This document shows positions 8,183 to 16,789 of a DNA stretch of 64,000 nucleotides, one piece after another (position 1 is the first letter of the stretch; each line of letters starts with the position of its first letter). Source of the stretch: Planctomycetota bacterium (GTDB lineage: Bacteria > Planctomycetota > UBA1135 > GCA-002686595); assembly GCA_016795325.1 (NCBI GenBank), contig JAEUHY010000001.1, positions 57,139 through 121,138 on the forward strand, written 5' to 3'. Both the position numbers and the translations under genes were made by a program. The notes under the pieces were generated by a model. The model did not search any database, was not told the origin of the DNA, and saw only the letters and a list, made by a program, of their open reading frames with translations.

Positions 8183-9253
8183 ATGACCACGACCGCGGGC
8201 GCCTTCGCCTCCACCCTCATCGAGACCTCGCAGCGAGCGTGGGTGAACAACTGTGCCTGGCGCATGGGCGACACGCGGCCGGCGCTCGGCGGCGCGCCGA
8301 CAGCGGGCGGAGCGCACGGTTGGCACGGGCACTTCGAGAATCTGCTCCTGCATCTGAGCGCTGCGCTGCGCTTCGACGCGCCCGAGCTGTTCGTGCAGCA
8401 GTGCGTGTGGCTCCGCGTCTCCTTTGAATCGCACGGACTCGACCCGACGCTGCTGAGCGCGAGCATCGAAGCCTTGCGCGACGAGCTGCACGACAAGTTG
8501 CCAAGCGGTGTGCGCGATCTCGTGGTCACGGTCGTTGCGGACGGCCTGCGCGAAGCGCGGCTTCCGCAGTCGGCGCAGGGCATCGGCCTGGCGGGCAACG
8601 ACTCGCACACCGCACTCGCGCGCGAGTACCTGCTCGCCGCGCTCGAAGGGCGACGCGACGATGCGATCGCGCTCGTGATGAACGCGCTTGAGCGCGGCGC
8701 GAGTGTCGAGCAGATCACACGTGACGTGCTCGGCCGCGTGCAGCGCGAGCTGGGGTCGATGTGGCACCGCTCGCAGCTCTCGATCGTCGAAGAGCACCTG
8801 GTCTCGCGCAACACCGAAGCGGTGCTCACGAGCATCCGCTCACGCCTTCCGCGCGCCGCCAGCAACGGCCTGAAGGTGCTGATCACGAGCGTCGATGGCG
8901 ATCTGCACGACATCGGCCTGCGCGTGGTGGCCGACCACTTCGAGATGGCCGGCTGGACGCCGATCTACCTCGGCCCGAGCACACCGCCGACCGAAGCCGC
9001 CTTGGCCGCGGCGGAGTTCGAAGTGCAGCTGGTCGCCGTCGGCGCCAAGCTCGTGACCCACCTCGCGGCGGCGGCCGAACTCGTGACGCAGCTGCGCGCC
9101 GACGAACGCACGCGCTCGACGCCCGTGATCTTCGGCGGACGTCCGTTCGACCTCGCGCCGAATCTGTGGCGCGCGCTCAAGGCCGACGGCGCCGCGTCGA
9201 GCGCAGTGGACGCCGTGGCGCTCGCAAAGCGGCTGGTCGCAGCGCAGCGTTAA
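8183..9253 (+). CDS. Cobalamin-binding protein of the B12-photoreceptor type
   Basis: 356 residues from the ATG at 8183. The upstream continuation of the frame (to 7829) is Arg/Pro/Ser-rich and not domain-like. Residues about 145-215 form the four-helix cap of B12-binding domains and contain W194-x9-E204-H205, the signature of the CarH/LitR light-sensing B12 domain. Residues about 228-350 form the Rossmann B12-binding fold with D240-L-H242-D-I-G245, the DxHxxG motif whose His coordinates cobalt. The first 140 residues are helical and unassigned; there is no MerR-type DNA-binding domain. It could be a light or B12 sensor acting through a partner, or a corrinoid carrier. The W-x9-EH motif favours the sensor. 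No ribosome site is visible. Confidence 0.85.
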   Translation: MTTTAGAFASTLIETSQRAWVNNCAWRMGDTRPALGGAPTAGGAHGWHGHFENLLLHLSAALRFDAPELFVQQCVWLRVSFESHGLDPTLLSASIEALRDELHDKLPSGVRDLVVTVVADGLREARLPQSAQGIGLAGNDSHTALAREYLLAALEGRRDDAIALVMNALERGASVEQITRDVLGRVQRELGSMWHRSQLSIVEEHLVSRNTEAVLTSIRSRLPRAASNGLKVLITSVDGDLHDIGLRVVADHFEMAGWTPIYLGPSTPPTEAALAAAEFEVQLVAVGAKLVTHLAAAAELVTQLRADERTRSTPVIFGGRPFDLAPNLWRALKADGAASSAVDAVALAKRLVAAQR

Positions 9254-9290
9254 GCGTTGCACGCCCCGCGCTCAGCCGAGTGCGCATAGA

Positions 9291-10559
9291 GTGGGCTGTG
9301 TGTCTGGCACGACGAATCACCTCGCGCGCGGTGCGTTGCTCCTCCTGAGCTGGAGCAGCGCGGCGCAACTGGCGCTCGCAACGACCTGGACGGTCGACCT
9401 CGCGGGCGGCCCCGGCGCGCAGTTCACGCAGATCAGCGACGCGATCGCCGCCGCCAGCGACGGCGACGTGATCGTCGTGCGGCCCGGCCTCTACAACCAG
9501 TTCTCGCTCGACAAGGGCTTGGAGATCCGCGCCGAACCCGGCGCCGCGGCCCGCGCGGTGGTGCGCCTGCAGAACCTCGCGAGTTCACAACGCGCCGCGA
9601 TCCGCGGACTGCAGGTGGTGACGCTGCACGTCACGAACAACCTCGGGCCGGTCGTGCTCGAGCAGCTCTCGGTCTACTCCGATCCCGCGCTGATTCCGTT
9701 CAGCTCGTCGGAACATCTGCGCATCGACGCGTGCGCCGACGTGCGCGTCCAACGCTCGAACATCACAAGCCCCGGCGGGCAGCGCGGCATGGAAGCGGTC
9801 TACGTGTTCGACGCGCGCGTCGAGTTCGTCGAGTGCACGTTGAGCGCGCAGGCCGGCAAAACGAGCGCGACGGGCGACGCAGGCGCCGGCGGCCACGGCT
9901 TGCTGGTCGACGACCACGCGCGGGTGCACTTCGTGCGCTCGAGCACGTTCGGCGGCGTCGGCGGCGCGTCGAGTGGAGCGGGCGCCGGCGGCGAAGGCGG
10001 CGACGGCATCCACGTCGCGGGCGCCTCCGAAGTGATCGTCGCCGGGCTCGCGTTCGACTCCGTCGTCGGCGGCGCGGGCGGCGCGGCGGGCAGCTGCGCG
10101 CTGAACGGCCGCGGCGGCGACGGAATCGAGCTCGTCGGAAGCTGCGAGCTGCGCACGTCGTCGGTCACGCTCTCCGGCGGCACGTCGTGTTCGCTGAGCG
10201 GGCTCGCGCTGGAGAGTCCGCTCGGGACGGTCGTGACGCCGCTGCCGCCCGATCCGGTGCTCACGGTGGCGCCGCCGCCGAGCGGCAGCTCGATGGCGCT
10301 GTTCACGCTGCACGCCGCGCCCGGAACGAGCGCCGAGCTGTTCCTCGGCCGCCGGACGTTGCTCTCACCGAGCGTCAACACCGAGATCGAACTCCTGGCG
10401 CAGCATGCGCGCAGGATCGACCTTGGCGTCGTGCCCGCGAGCGGCGTCGTGCAGCGCAGCGTGAAGCTGCCGCCGAACACGTTCGTCGTCGCGCAAGTCG
10501 ACGCGCTGCTGTCCGCGGGCGATTTCCGCCGCACGAATTCGTGCGTCGTGTTCCGTTGA
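9291..10559 (+). CDS. Secreted right-handed beta-helix protein
   Basis: About 422 residues from the GTG at 9291 (a second in-frame GTG at 9300 is possible). Residues to about 33 form a signal peptide (ALLLLSWSSAAQLALA). The start of the mature protein, with FTQISDAIAAASDGDVIVV and RPGLYNQFSLDKGLEI, is the classic entry into a pectate-lyase-like parallel beta-helix: a period of predicted turns followed by short strands. The middle is very Gly-rich (GGVGGASSGAGAGGEGGDG and similar). The shared C-terminal cysteine domain of neighbouring secreted proteins is absent; a beta-rich tail of about 100 residues replaces it. Catalytic residues cannot be assigned. Confidence 0.75.
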   Translation: MGCVSGTTNHLARGALLLLSWSSAAQLALATTWTVDLAGGPGAQFTQISDAIAAASDGDVIVVRPGLYNQFSLDKGLEIRAEPGAAARAVVRLQNLASSQRAAIRGLQVVTLHVTNNLGPVVLEQLSVYSDPALIPFSSSEHLRIDACADVRVQRSNITSPGGQRGMEAVYVFDARVEFVECTLSAQAGKTSATGDAGAGGHGLLVDDHARVHFVRSSTFGGVGGASSGAGAGGEGGDGIHVAGASEVIVAGLAFDSVVGGAGGAAGSCALNGRGGDGIELVGSCELRTSSVTLSGGTSCSLSGLALESPLGTVVTPLPPDPVLTVAPPPSGSSMALFTLHAAPGTSAELFLGRRTLLSPSVNTEIELLAQHARRIDLGVVPASGVVQRSVKLPPNTFVVAQVDALLSAGDFRRTNSCVVFR

Positions 10560-10583
10560 CGGACCGGAACGCGCCGGACCGTC
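10558..10583. terminator. Hairpin between convergent genes
   Basis: A 10-bp stem with one A-A mismatch and a 6-nt loop (AACGCG) spans the 22-bp gap between the beta-helix gene and the convergent unknown gene, overlapping both stops. No T-run. Termination is inferred from position. Confidence 0.35.
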
Positions 10584-11091
10584 AGCCCTCGTTGAAGTCG
10601 TAGATGTACGACAGGCGCGTCTTGTTCACGATCACGTACGGCATCTTCGCCAGCAGCTTCAGGTCCGCGTCCTCTTTGGCGTTGAAGCCGCGCAGCGAAG
10701 GGTTCTTGAGTACGAAGAAGCGCCGCGTCATGCGGTCGTCGACCTCGTAGGCGCCGGGCCGGCACTCGCCGCCGACCTCGACGTTCAGGTGGCCGGTGAA
10801 GAACACGCGCACCTTGTTGGTCTTCTGGTCCTTGAACAGCTGCTGCTGTTGCAGGTCGCTCGCCTGGTCGAGGAACTCGTGGGCGAGCAGGATCTCGTCC
10901 ATGTTCACGTGCAGGAGCGGCGTCTGGATCCGGTCGCAGGTGTTGAGGTCCACCAGCGTCGCGTTGCGGATCTTGACGAAGTAGCGCCGATGCTCGTCGA
11001 GCAGCGTCGAGAGGCGCGCGTACTTGCGCTCGACCTCACCCTTGATGAGGAACGAGTCGGTGAGGAACAGATCCGAGACGATCGTGATCAT
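10582..11091 (-). CDS. Conserved-looking cytoplasmic protein of unknown function, coupled to folC
   Basis: 169 residues with no signal peptide or membrane span. I do not recognise the family. The sequence is balanced in composition and ordered: an N-terminal beta/alpha part (MITIVSDLFLTDSFLIKGEVE) and a charged C-terminal half (HLNVEVGGECRPGAYEVDDR, then KNPSLRGFNAKEDADLKLL). Its ATG overlaps the folC stop by 4 nt (ATGA), so it is translationally coupled to folC. A role tied to folate metabolism is not supported by anything except this coupling. Confidence 0.75.
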   Translation of the reverse strand: MITIVSDLFLTDSFLIKGEVERKYARLSTLLDEHRRYFVKIRNATLVDLNTCDRIQTPLLHVNMDEILLAHEFLDQASDLQQQQLFKDQKTNKVRVFFTGHLNVEVGGECRPGAYEVDDRMTRRFFVLKNPSLRGFNAKEDADLKLLAKMPYVIVNKTRLSYIYDFNEG

Positions 11092-12371
11092 GCCGGCGGG
11101 GCGAGCTCGATGAGGTGGGCGCGGACGGCGCCGGCGAGGTGCAGCGAACCCGTGACCAGGACCCAGCCCTGGCCTGCGAGCTCGACCGCGCGGTCGACGG
11201 CGGCACGCGGCGGGGTCAGCGCCTCACAACGCAGGCCGGCGGCCTCGAATTCGAGGCGCAGTTCGTCGGCGCTGCGGGCGAGGGCGGATCCCACACAAGT
11301 GCAGACCACCCTTTCGGCCCTGGCGCCGAAGGCCTTGAGGATCCCGGCGAGGTCCTTGTCACGCGCGAGACCGAACACCGCGACGAGCGGCCGGCCGGCG
11401 AGCTGCGGATCGGTCTCCAGCTCGCGCAGCAGCGCCGCCACGCTACCCGGGGTGTGGGCGCCGTCGAGCACGACCGGCGTGCCACGCACGGAAAAGCGCT
11501 CGCAGCGGGCCGGCAGGCGGGCCGCCTCGGCGCGGGCGTCGGTCAAAAGTTGCGGTCCGAGCGCGCGCCCGTCGGCCCCGCGCACACCGCGCCGGCCCAG
11601 TTCGGCGAGCACCAGCTCGGCCAGGTCGCGGTTGGCGCGCGCCACCGACACCGGCGGCGCCCCGCCGGCCCAAGTCGGCCGCGCCACGGCGCAACCGAGT
11701 TCCGCCGCGCGCGCGGCCGCGACCGCCCCGGCCTCGTCGTGCTCGGCCAAGGCCGTCACGAGCGTCGAGCCGGGCTTCAAGATGCCCGCTTTTTCCGCCG
11801 CGATCAGCGCCCGCGTACGGCCGAGGATTTCGGTGTGCTCGAGCTCGACGTTGGTCAGCACGCACACCTCGCCGCGCAGGATGTTGGTCGAATCGAGGCG
11901 GCCGCCGATGCCTACCTCCGCGACGAGCCAGTCGACGCCGGCGCGCTCGAAGCACCACAGCGCCGCGACGGTCACGACGTCGAACCAGGTCGGCTCGACC
12001 GCGGCGTTGGCGGCGCGCACCTCTTCGCGAGCCGCGAGCGCGCGCTCGAGCCCTTCGGCCAGCAGCTCGTCCTCGACCTCGCGCCCGTCGATCACCACGC
12101 GCTCGTTCAGCCGCTCGACGTGCGGCGAGGCGTAGCGCCCCACCCGCAGCCCGGCCCCGGCCAGCCCCGCGGCGACCAGCGCCGAGGTCGAGCCCTTGCC
12201 CTTGCTGCCCGTCACGTGCACCACGCGCAACCGCTCGTGCGGCGCGCCGAGCCGGTTCGCCAACGCGCGCGCCGGATCGGTCGAAACCCGCATGCCGGCG
12301 CGGCTGCGGCGCTCCCAGTCGATCAAGGCGTCCAGTCGCGCCGTCACGGCGCCCAAGCGGGTCGAACTCAA
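11088..12371 (-). CDS. folC: Folylpolyglutamate synthase / dihydrofolate synthase
   Basis: About 427 residues from a TTG at 12371, which has GGAG 7 nt upstream and gives the usual family length. Longer starts run into the divergent Nudix gene. The enzyme adds glutamate to folates (and often joins glutamate to dihydropteroate) in the cytoplasm. Motifs: P-loop HVTGSKGKGSTSA near residue 50; TSPHV-like YASPHVERLNERV; the Mur-ligase metal and glutamate region EVGIGGRLDSTN; H-T/E region NVELEHTEILG; and VVLDGAHTPGSV in the C-terminal domain. The downstream unknown gene overlaps it by 4 nt. Expression is probably driven from the 67-bp gap shared with the Nudix gene. Confidence 0.92.
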   Translation of the reverse strand: MSSTRLGAVTARLDALIDWERRSRAGMRVSTDPARALANRLGAPHERLRVVHVTGSKGKGSTSALVAAGLAGAGLRVGRYASPHVERLNERVVIDGREVEDELLAEGLERALAAREEVRAANAAVEPTWFDVVTVAALWCFERAGVDWLVAEVGIGGRLDSTNILRGEVCVLTNVELEHTEILGRTRALIAAEKAGILKPGSTLVTALAEHDEAGAVAAARAAELGCAVARPTWAGGAPPVSVARANRDLAELVLAELGRRGVRGADGRALGPQLLTDARAEAARLPARCERFSVRGTPVVLDGAHTPGSVAALLRELETDPQLAGRPLVAVFGLARDKDLAGILKAFGARAERVVCTCVGSALARSADELRLEFEAAGLRCEALTPPRAAVDRAVELAGQGWVLVTGSLHLAGAVRAHLIELAPPA

Positions 12372-12428
12372 GGCATCTCCGGCGCGGCGCGTGAAAGAAA
12401 TCGCGGTCTTGACCTCAGGACTAGGATC

Positions 12429-12433
12429 GGAGG
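12429..12433 (+). promoter_or_regulatory. Shine-Dalgarno site for the Nudix gene
   Basis: GGAGG lies 5 nt before the ATG at 12439. The alternative in-frame ATG at 12514 has no such site, so the upstream start is preferred even though the extra 25 residues are of low complexity. Confidence 0.5.
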
Positions 12434-12438
12434 CGCCG

Positions 12439-12933
12439 ATGCAACCGGCTGCTCGGAGGAAGGAACTGCTCGGTCCACCAGGGCCGCGCGCATCCCAAAC
12501 CCACCGCCCCGCCATGGTCGAGCTCGTCCACCGCGTCAAGGTCTTCGTCTATCGCTACCGCGAGCAGGCGCCAGACTACCTGCTGCTGCGTGGCGCCGGC
12601 CACGAGAGCTTCTGGGGTCCGATCCAGGGCCCGATCGGCTTCGGCGAGCGCCTCGACACGGCCATCGTGCGCGAGGTCATGGACGACATCGGCGTGTCGC
12701 GCCCGATGGACGTGATCGACCTCCACCTGCCCGGCCGCTGGGTGCTCGGCGACGAAGAGATCATCGAGTGGGCCTACGGCTTCCGCACGTTGCCCGAGCA
12801 CCAACGCCTGCGCCTCTCGGAGCGCTGGTCGGCCTTCCGCTGGGCGACGTTCAACGAAGCCTATCCCTCGCTCGAGCTCGACACCGACCGAGCGACGCTG
12901 CTGCGGCTGCACTCGATGCTGCACAACGTCTGA
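12439..12933 (+). CDS. Nudix hydrolase
   Basis: 164 residues from the ATG at 12439, or 139 from 12514. The Nudix box G-x5-E-x7-REV-x-DD-x-GV is complete in spacing (GPIGFGE ... REVMDDIGV), but the usual EE pair that binds metal is DD here, a conservative but uncommon change. Nudix enzymes hydrolyse nucleoside diphosphates linked to another group; the substrate cannot be read from the sequence. The tail (ERWSAFRWATFNEAYPSLE) resembles that of small housekeeping Nudix proteins. It diverges from folC across 67 bp and is followed 8 bp later by a small membrane protein gene. Confidence 0.8.
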   Translation: MQPAARRKELLGPPGPRASQTHRPAMVELVHRVKVFVYRYREQAPDYLLLRGAGHESFWGPIQGPIGFGERLDTAIVREVMDDIGVSRPMDVIDLHLPGRWVLGDEEIIEWAYGFRTLPEHQRLRLSERWSAFRWATFNEAYPSLELDTDRATLLRLHSMLHNV

Positions 12934-12941
12934 CGAGCCGC

Positions 12942-13250
12942 GTGGTGCGCTGGGTGAGCTGGGCGCTGTTCGGTTTCGGAGCGCTGGTTTGCGCGCTGAA
13001 CTTCGCGTTCACCGCCGGGCGCTTCGCGCTGCACCGACTGCGCCGCACGCCGACGGAGTTCCGCTACATCTCGCCCGTGCCGTTCGTCGGCACGCTTGCC
13101 GTCGGGCTGGGCTGGTGGAGCCTCCAAGCTGAAGTCGCGTCACGCGCCTTCGACGCGGCAGCGCTCACCTGCGTCGCGCTTGACGTCGGCGGTCCGCACA
13201 TGTTCCTCGCCGCCATGCTGTACGCACGCGCGGCGGCTACGCGGCGCTGA
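12942..13250 (+). CDS. Small membrane protein of unknown function
   Basis: About 102 residues from the GTG at 12942 (GTG at 12945 also possible). Hydrophobic segments at about 6-27 (WALFGFGALVCALNF) and 46-60 suggest an N-terminal membrane anchor and perhaps a second span. It starts 8 bp after the Nudix stop and is probably co-transcribed with it. The first 25 codons of the anchor region recur as a degenerate copy at 16936-17000. Family not recognised. Confidence 0.55.
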   Translation: MVRWVSWALFGFGALVCALNFAFTAGRFALHRLRRTPTEFRYISPVPFVGTLAVGLGWWSLQAEVASRAFDAAALTCVALDVGGPHMFLAAMLYARAAATRR

Positions 13251-13272
13251 AGTTGGCGGTACGGCGCCAACT
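13251..13272. terminator. Hairpin between convergent genes
   Basis: An 8-bp stem (AGTTGGCG and complement) with a 6-nt loop fills the gap between the small membrane protein gene and the convergent FG-GAP gene. It contains GTACGGCGCC, the outer core of the family 1 palindromes, so it may be a remnant of that family as well as a terminator. Confidence 0.4.
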
Positions 13273-14981
13273 CACGGCCCGACGAGGAATTCCAGCGCGT
13301 CCGTGAGGTGCGTCGTCTTCGGGCTCGGCGGGTCGCGGTACCAAGCCTGCGTCTGAACGAGCTCGCCCGCCGTGAGCGCGCCGCCGAGCGCCGTGGGATT
13401 CGCTGCGCGGAACGCAAGCCAGTCGAACACGAAGAAGCCGTTGCACGCGCCCGCCGTGCCGGCGGTGGACAGCACGCTGCCGCGCTGCGTCGGCGACTTG
13501 ACGCACAGGAAGCTCGAGGTCGTGCCCCACTGCACCGCCTGACGACCGCTGAACCCGTAGAAGAACAGGCCCGACTTCTGGCCCTCCAGGTCGGTGGCGA
13601 CCAACTGGAACCCCGCCGCGGCGGACGCGCGCGGCGCCCCGGACCAGTCGATGTCGGGAACGCAGCCGTTCGAGCTCGTGCCCGCCGTGCAGTACGTCGC
13701 GACCCACGGCGTCCCCGAGTACACGACGGCGCGTCCGTTGTTCGTGAGGCCCGGACCGTCGAAACCCGGCTCGCCCACGACGAAATCGCGGACGCCGTCG
13801 TTGTTGAGGTCGCCGGCATCGGCGACCGACGCGCCGAACTGGTTGGTGAGCGAAACGCCGTAGAGCGTGATGAGGAGCTCGTTGTTGCCCGGGTCGAACA
13901 CACGCACGAGGCCTGACGCGAGGCTGCTGGCGACGATCTCGCGACCGGCGAGGTTGTCGATGTTGCCGATCACCGCCACGCTGTGGCCCAGGCGCTCGCT
14001 CGCGCTCAGCCCGTGCGCGGTGAACACCGGAAAACCCGTGGCGCCGCGCAGCGCACGCACAAAACCAGAGTCCGTGGCGCCGACGCTGTCCGCGGACCGC
14101 GCGCCCACGAGAACGTCGCTGATGCCGTCGTTGTCGGCGTCGAACTGGCCGGCAAGCGCGCAGCCGAACTCGTCGCCGACCCCGTCCGCGAACGCGTTCC
14201 ACAGGATCAGCGGCGCAGCGTTCGTCGCAGTGCCGCTCCACGCCGTCACGAGGCCGCCGCCGATGGCGCCAGGCGCGCCTACGACAAAGTCCCGCTGGCC
14301 GTCGCCGTTGAGATCCCCCACGCCCGCGACGGCGGCGCCGAGCTGCCCGAGCGAATTGACGCCGAAGCGCAGCAGCAGCGTCGCGCCGTTCGCGCCCGAA
14401 AGCGTCGCGAAGTAGCCAGCGCCGAGGAGTGCGCCGTTGTCGCCGTCGGGCGCCCCGACGATGACGTCACCGAAGCCATCGCCGTTGGTGTCGAACCCGC
14501 CGTCGACCGAGTGGCCGAAACGATCGCCCGCTGCAATCCCGTACCACGTGAAGAGGGTGGCGCCCGTTGCGCCGGAGAAGGCGCGCGCCATTCCAGTCTG
14601 CCCGAACGGGAAGTTGCTCGCCTGCGGCGCACCGGCGATGACGTCGCGCACGCCGTCGTTGTCGACGTCGCCTGCGATCGCGACGGCAGAGCCGAACTGG
14701 TCGAACGAGTTGTCGCCCACCTTCTGCTGCAGCACCGCGCCGGTCCGGCCCGAGATCACCTGCACGATGCCGTTGTCGGTCTTGCCGCCGGTGTCGGCCT
14801 TGGGCGTGCCGACCACGAGGTCGTCGAACCCGTCCCCGTCGAAGTCGTAGCCTCCGGCGACCGACGTGCCGCGCGCGGCGTTCGAGTTGGGCGCCTCGTT
14901 GGAGAAGATCTGCGTCTGGGCCGCGCCGGAAGCAGCGAGGAAGAACGCAGCAAGTGCGATGGCGACGGGAGTGGAGCGCAT
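13272..14981 (-). CDS. Secreted FG-GAP repeat (integrin-like propeller) protein
   Basis: 569 residues from the ATG at 14981; the upstream open frame lacks a signal peptide, whereas here residues 1-20 form one (PVAIALAAFFLAASGAAQ). About seven FG-GAP repeats follow, each with a calcium-loop motif of the type D-x-D-x-D-G-x-x-D (DFDGDGFDD, DVDNDGVRD, DTNGDGFGD, DLNGDGQRD, DADNDGISD, DLNNDGVRD), giving an integrin-alpha-like propeller. The last 140 residues are the shared C-terminal domain (GLFFYG, SPTQR, AWYRDPP). Likely a calcium-binding surface protein. A very similar architecture occurs at 36009-37697. Confidence 0.88.
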   Translation of the reverse strand: MRSTPVAIALAAFFLAASGAAQTQIFSNEAPNSNAARGTSVAGGYDFDGDGFDDLVVGTPKADTGGKTDNGIVQVISGRTGAVLQQKVGDNSFDQFGSAVAIAGDVDNDGVRDVIAGAPQASNFPFGQTGMARAFSGATGATLFTWYGIAAGDRFGHSVDGGFDTNGDGFGDVIVGAPDGDNGALLGAGYFATLSGANGATLLLRFGVNSLGQLGAAVAGVGDLNGDGQRDFVVGAPGAIGGGLVTAWSGTATNAAPLILWNAFADGVGDEFGCALAGQFDADNDGISDVLVGARSADSVGATDSGFVRALRGATGFPVFTAHGLSASERLGHSVAVIGNIDNLAGREIVASSLASGLVRVFDPGNNELLITLYGVSLTNQFGASVADAGDLNNDGVRDFVVGEPGFDGPGLTNNGRAVVYSGTPWVATYCTAGTSSNGCVPDIDWSGAPRASAAAGFQLVATDLEGQKSGLFFYGFSGRQAVQWGTTSSFLCVKSPTQRGSVLSTAGTAGACNGFFVFDWLAFRAANPTALGGALTAGELVQTQAWYRDPPSPKTTHLTDALEFLVGP

Positions 14982-15107
14982 GGGGGGGAGCGGAGGAGAG
15001 AGCGGAATCGAGGCCAAACGCCGCGGAGCGCGTTCGAAGTTGCAATTGTAGCAGCCCGCGCAACGAGCGCTCGGGGGCGGCCCGCGATGCTGCACTTGAG
15101 CGCGCGC

Positions 15108-15854
15108 TCAGGCTCGCAGGCGCAACAACAAGTCGTGCAAGTCGTCGCGAGCTGAAGGCGCTTCCGGCAGGCTCGAGTTCGCACCCGCGAGTTCGAGCTG
15201 CGCCAACAGTCGCGCGCACGCTCCCTCGTGCCTCGCGAGTTCGCCCGGCTGCAACATACTTCGCTCGGCGCCGGCAAGTTTGCGCTCGATCAGCTCGTCG
15301 ACGCCATGTTGCGGGTAGAGCGCGAGCAGATGGCGCAGGTTCGCCTCGACCTCGCCCGAGCGCAGGAGATGGATGCCGGTGAGCAGCACGCGGTAGGCGT
15401 ACAGCAGCGGCTTCACGCGCGGCGGCTGTTCCTTCGCGAGCAGGCGCCACTGCGTTTCGAAGAAGCCGCGGTAGTGGTGGCCGTGATGGCGCGTGACGCA
15501 GCGCCGCCCGAGCGTCTTGAGCTCGTCGTGTTCGGGTGAAGTGACGACCACGAGCGGCGAGTGGAGCTGCTCGAGCACGTAGCCGTTGCGCTTGAGCATC
15601 AAGCGCATGAACTTCGCGGCGTCGTGCGTCACCAGGTCGAGTTCGAGGCCGTCGTCGATGCGCTCGATCGCCATCGTGTCGGGTCCGGCGACGAGCCCCG
15701 CAACTTCACGCCACGGCAACACGTGCACGCCGCGCAGATCCCAGTCGGAGTCCGGCGAAGGAAAGCCGTAGAGGTGCGCGCCGCTCACGGTGGCGAATAC
15801 CAGTCGATACGGCTGGCGCGCGGCGATCGCGTTGAGCCTGGGATCGAAGTTCAC
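15108..15854 (-). CDS. RlaP-type nucleotidyltransferase (short)
   Basis: 248 residues. The N-terminal polymerase-beta-type fold shows G25-A-H-L-Y-G30 followed by S36-D37-W-D39, the catalytic G-[SA]-x(3)-G ... D-x-D arrangement of the COG3541/RlaP family of predicted nucleotidyltransferases. The remaining 170 residues are a helical domain (LKTLGRRCVTRHHGHHYRGF, KPLLYAYRVLLTGIHLL). Family members are often found near RNA ligase or repair genes and are thought to act in RNA repair; the substrate is untested. It follows the longer homologue upstream with a 4-nt overlap (15851-15854), so they form a coupled pair and may act together. Confidence 0.8.
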   Translation of the reverse strand: MNFDPRLNAIAARQPYRLVFATVSGAHLYGFPSPDSDWDLRGVHVLPWREVAGLVAGPDTMAIERIDDGLELDLVTHDAAKFMRLMLKRNGYVLEQLHSPLVVVTSPEHDELKTLGRRCVTRHHGHHYRGFFETQWRLLAKEQPPRVKPLLYAYRVLLTGIHLLRSGEVEANLRHLLALYPQHGVDELIERKLAGAERSMLQPGELARHEGACARLLAQLELAGANSSLPEAPSARDDLHDLLLRLRA

Positions 15855-16789
15855 GGCGAGAACTCCACCGCGGCGCGCCGCGCACGGATCAAGTAGGCGT
15901 CGACGAGCGCGTAGTCAGGGCGCTCAGGCAGCTTCGTAGTCGCGAACGCCGCGTCGAACTCGCGGTGCAGCTCGAGGCGGCGGCGATTCACCTCCTCGAA
16001 TGCAACCTCGCCACGTTTGATCGCGAGCAGTGCCTCGCGCCGCTCGCCGACGTGCACGGGCACGTCGCCATCTCTCACGATGCGAATTCCGGCCTCGAGC
16101 AGCCGGATCAGGTGCATGAGCGGTTTCCAACGCAGCTCCTGGCCCGCGCGCAGCCCTTGCTCGATCTTCTTGAACTGCGACAGCACGTACCCGTTGTACG
16201 TGGCGTACGCCAGCTTCGAGAGGAACGCGCCGCGCAACTCCAGGAGTTCGCGCGCGAGCGGCGTCGCGTGTTCGACGAGCGGCGACCACAGGCACTCGAG
16301 CACGTTCGGGTTCGACTTCAACGCGAGCTCGAGGAACTTGCGCAGCTCCCAATAACACTCCTGCGTCGCTTCATCTTCGAGCTGCTCGGGCACTCCGGCG
16401 AGCGACCAGTGAAGCTCCGCCGGAGGCAGGTAGATGCCGCGTCGATCCCAGTCCGACGCGTCCGTGTCGAGGCCGTACGCGCGCGAGCCAACCACGCAGC
16501 GAAACATCACGAAACGCGCGAGTCCGAGCTCGTCGAGCGGCGCTGTGGGCGCGGCGCGCGCGAGGTCCTTGTGCACCTTGAGGATCGAGAACTCGCGCCG
16601 CAGGAGCCGCGCCTCGACGCCATCGACGAAGCGCACGCCGTAGCGATGTTGCGCGTCGATCGGCGCCTCCACGATCTCTCCCACTGCACCGACAGCGAAA
16701 GCGGCGATGCTCGGGCTCGCGGGCCGTGCGACACGCGAAACGACGCGTGTTCCGACGGGCAAGATCAGCGGCAAGTGGGCTTCCGACAT
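15851..16789 (-). CDS. RlaP-type nucleotidyltransferase with N-terminal beta domain
   Basis: 312 residues. Residues about 10-75 form a small beta-rich, SH3/KOW-like module (GTRVVSRV ... GAVGEIVEAP ... YGVRFVDG) not present in the downstream partner. The nucleotidyltransferase core follows: G101-S-R-A-Y-G106 and S112-D113-W-D115, then GIYLPP. The helical C-terminal domain contains the KPLMHLIRLLEAGI segment, equivalent to KPLLYAYRVLLTGI of the partner. Both members keep the D-x-D metal ligands and look active. No RNA ligase gene is next door. The beta module could bind nucleic acid; that is inference. Confidence 0.8.
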   Translation of the reverse strand: MSEAHLPLILPVGTRVVSRVARPASPSIAAFAVGAVGEIVEAPIDAQHRYGVRFVDGVEARLLRREFSILKVHKDLARAAPTAPLDELGLARFVMFRCVVGSRAYGLDTDASDWDRRGIYLPPAELHWSLAGVPEQLEDEATQECYWELRKFLELALKSNPNVLECLWSPLVEHATPLARELLELRGAFLSKLAYATYNGYVLSQFKKIEQGLRAGQELRWKPLMHLIRLLEAGIRIVRDGDVPVHVGERREALLAIKRGEVAFEEVNRRRLELHREFDAAFATTKLPERPDYALVDAYLIRARRAAVEFSP

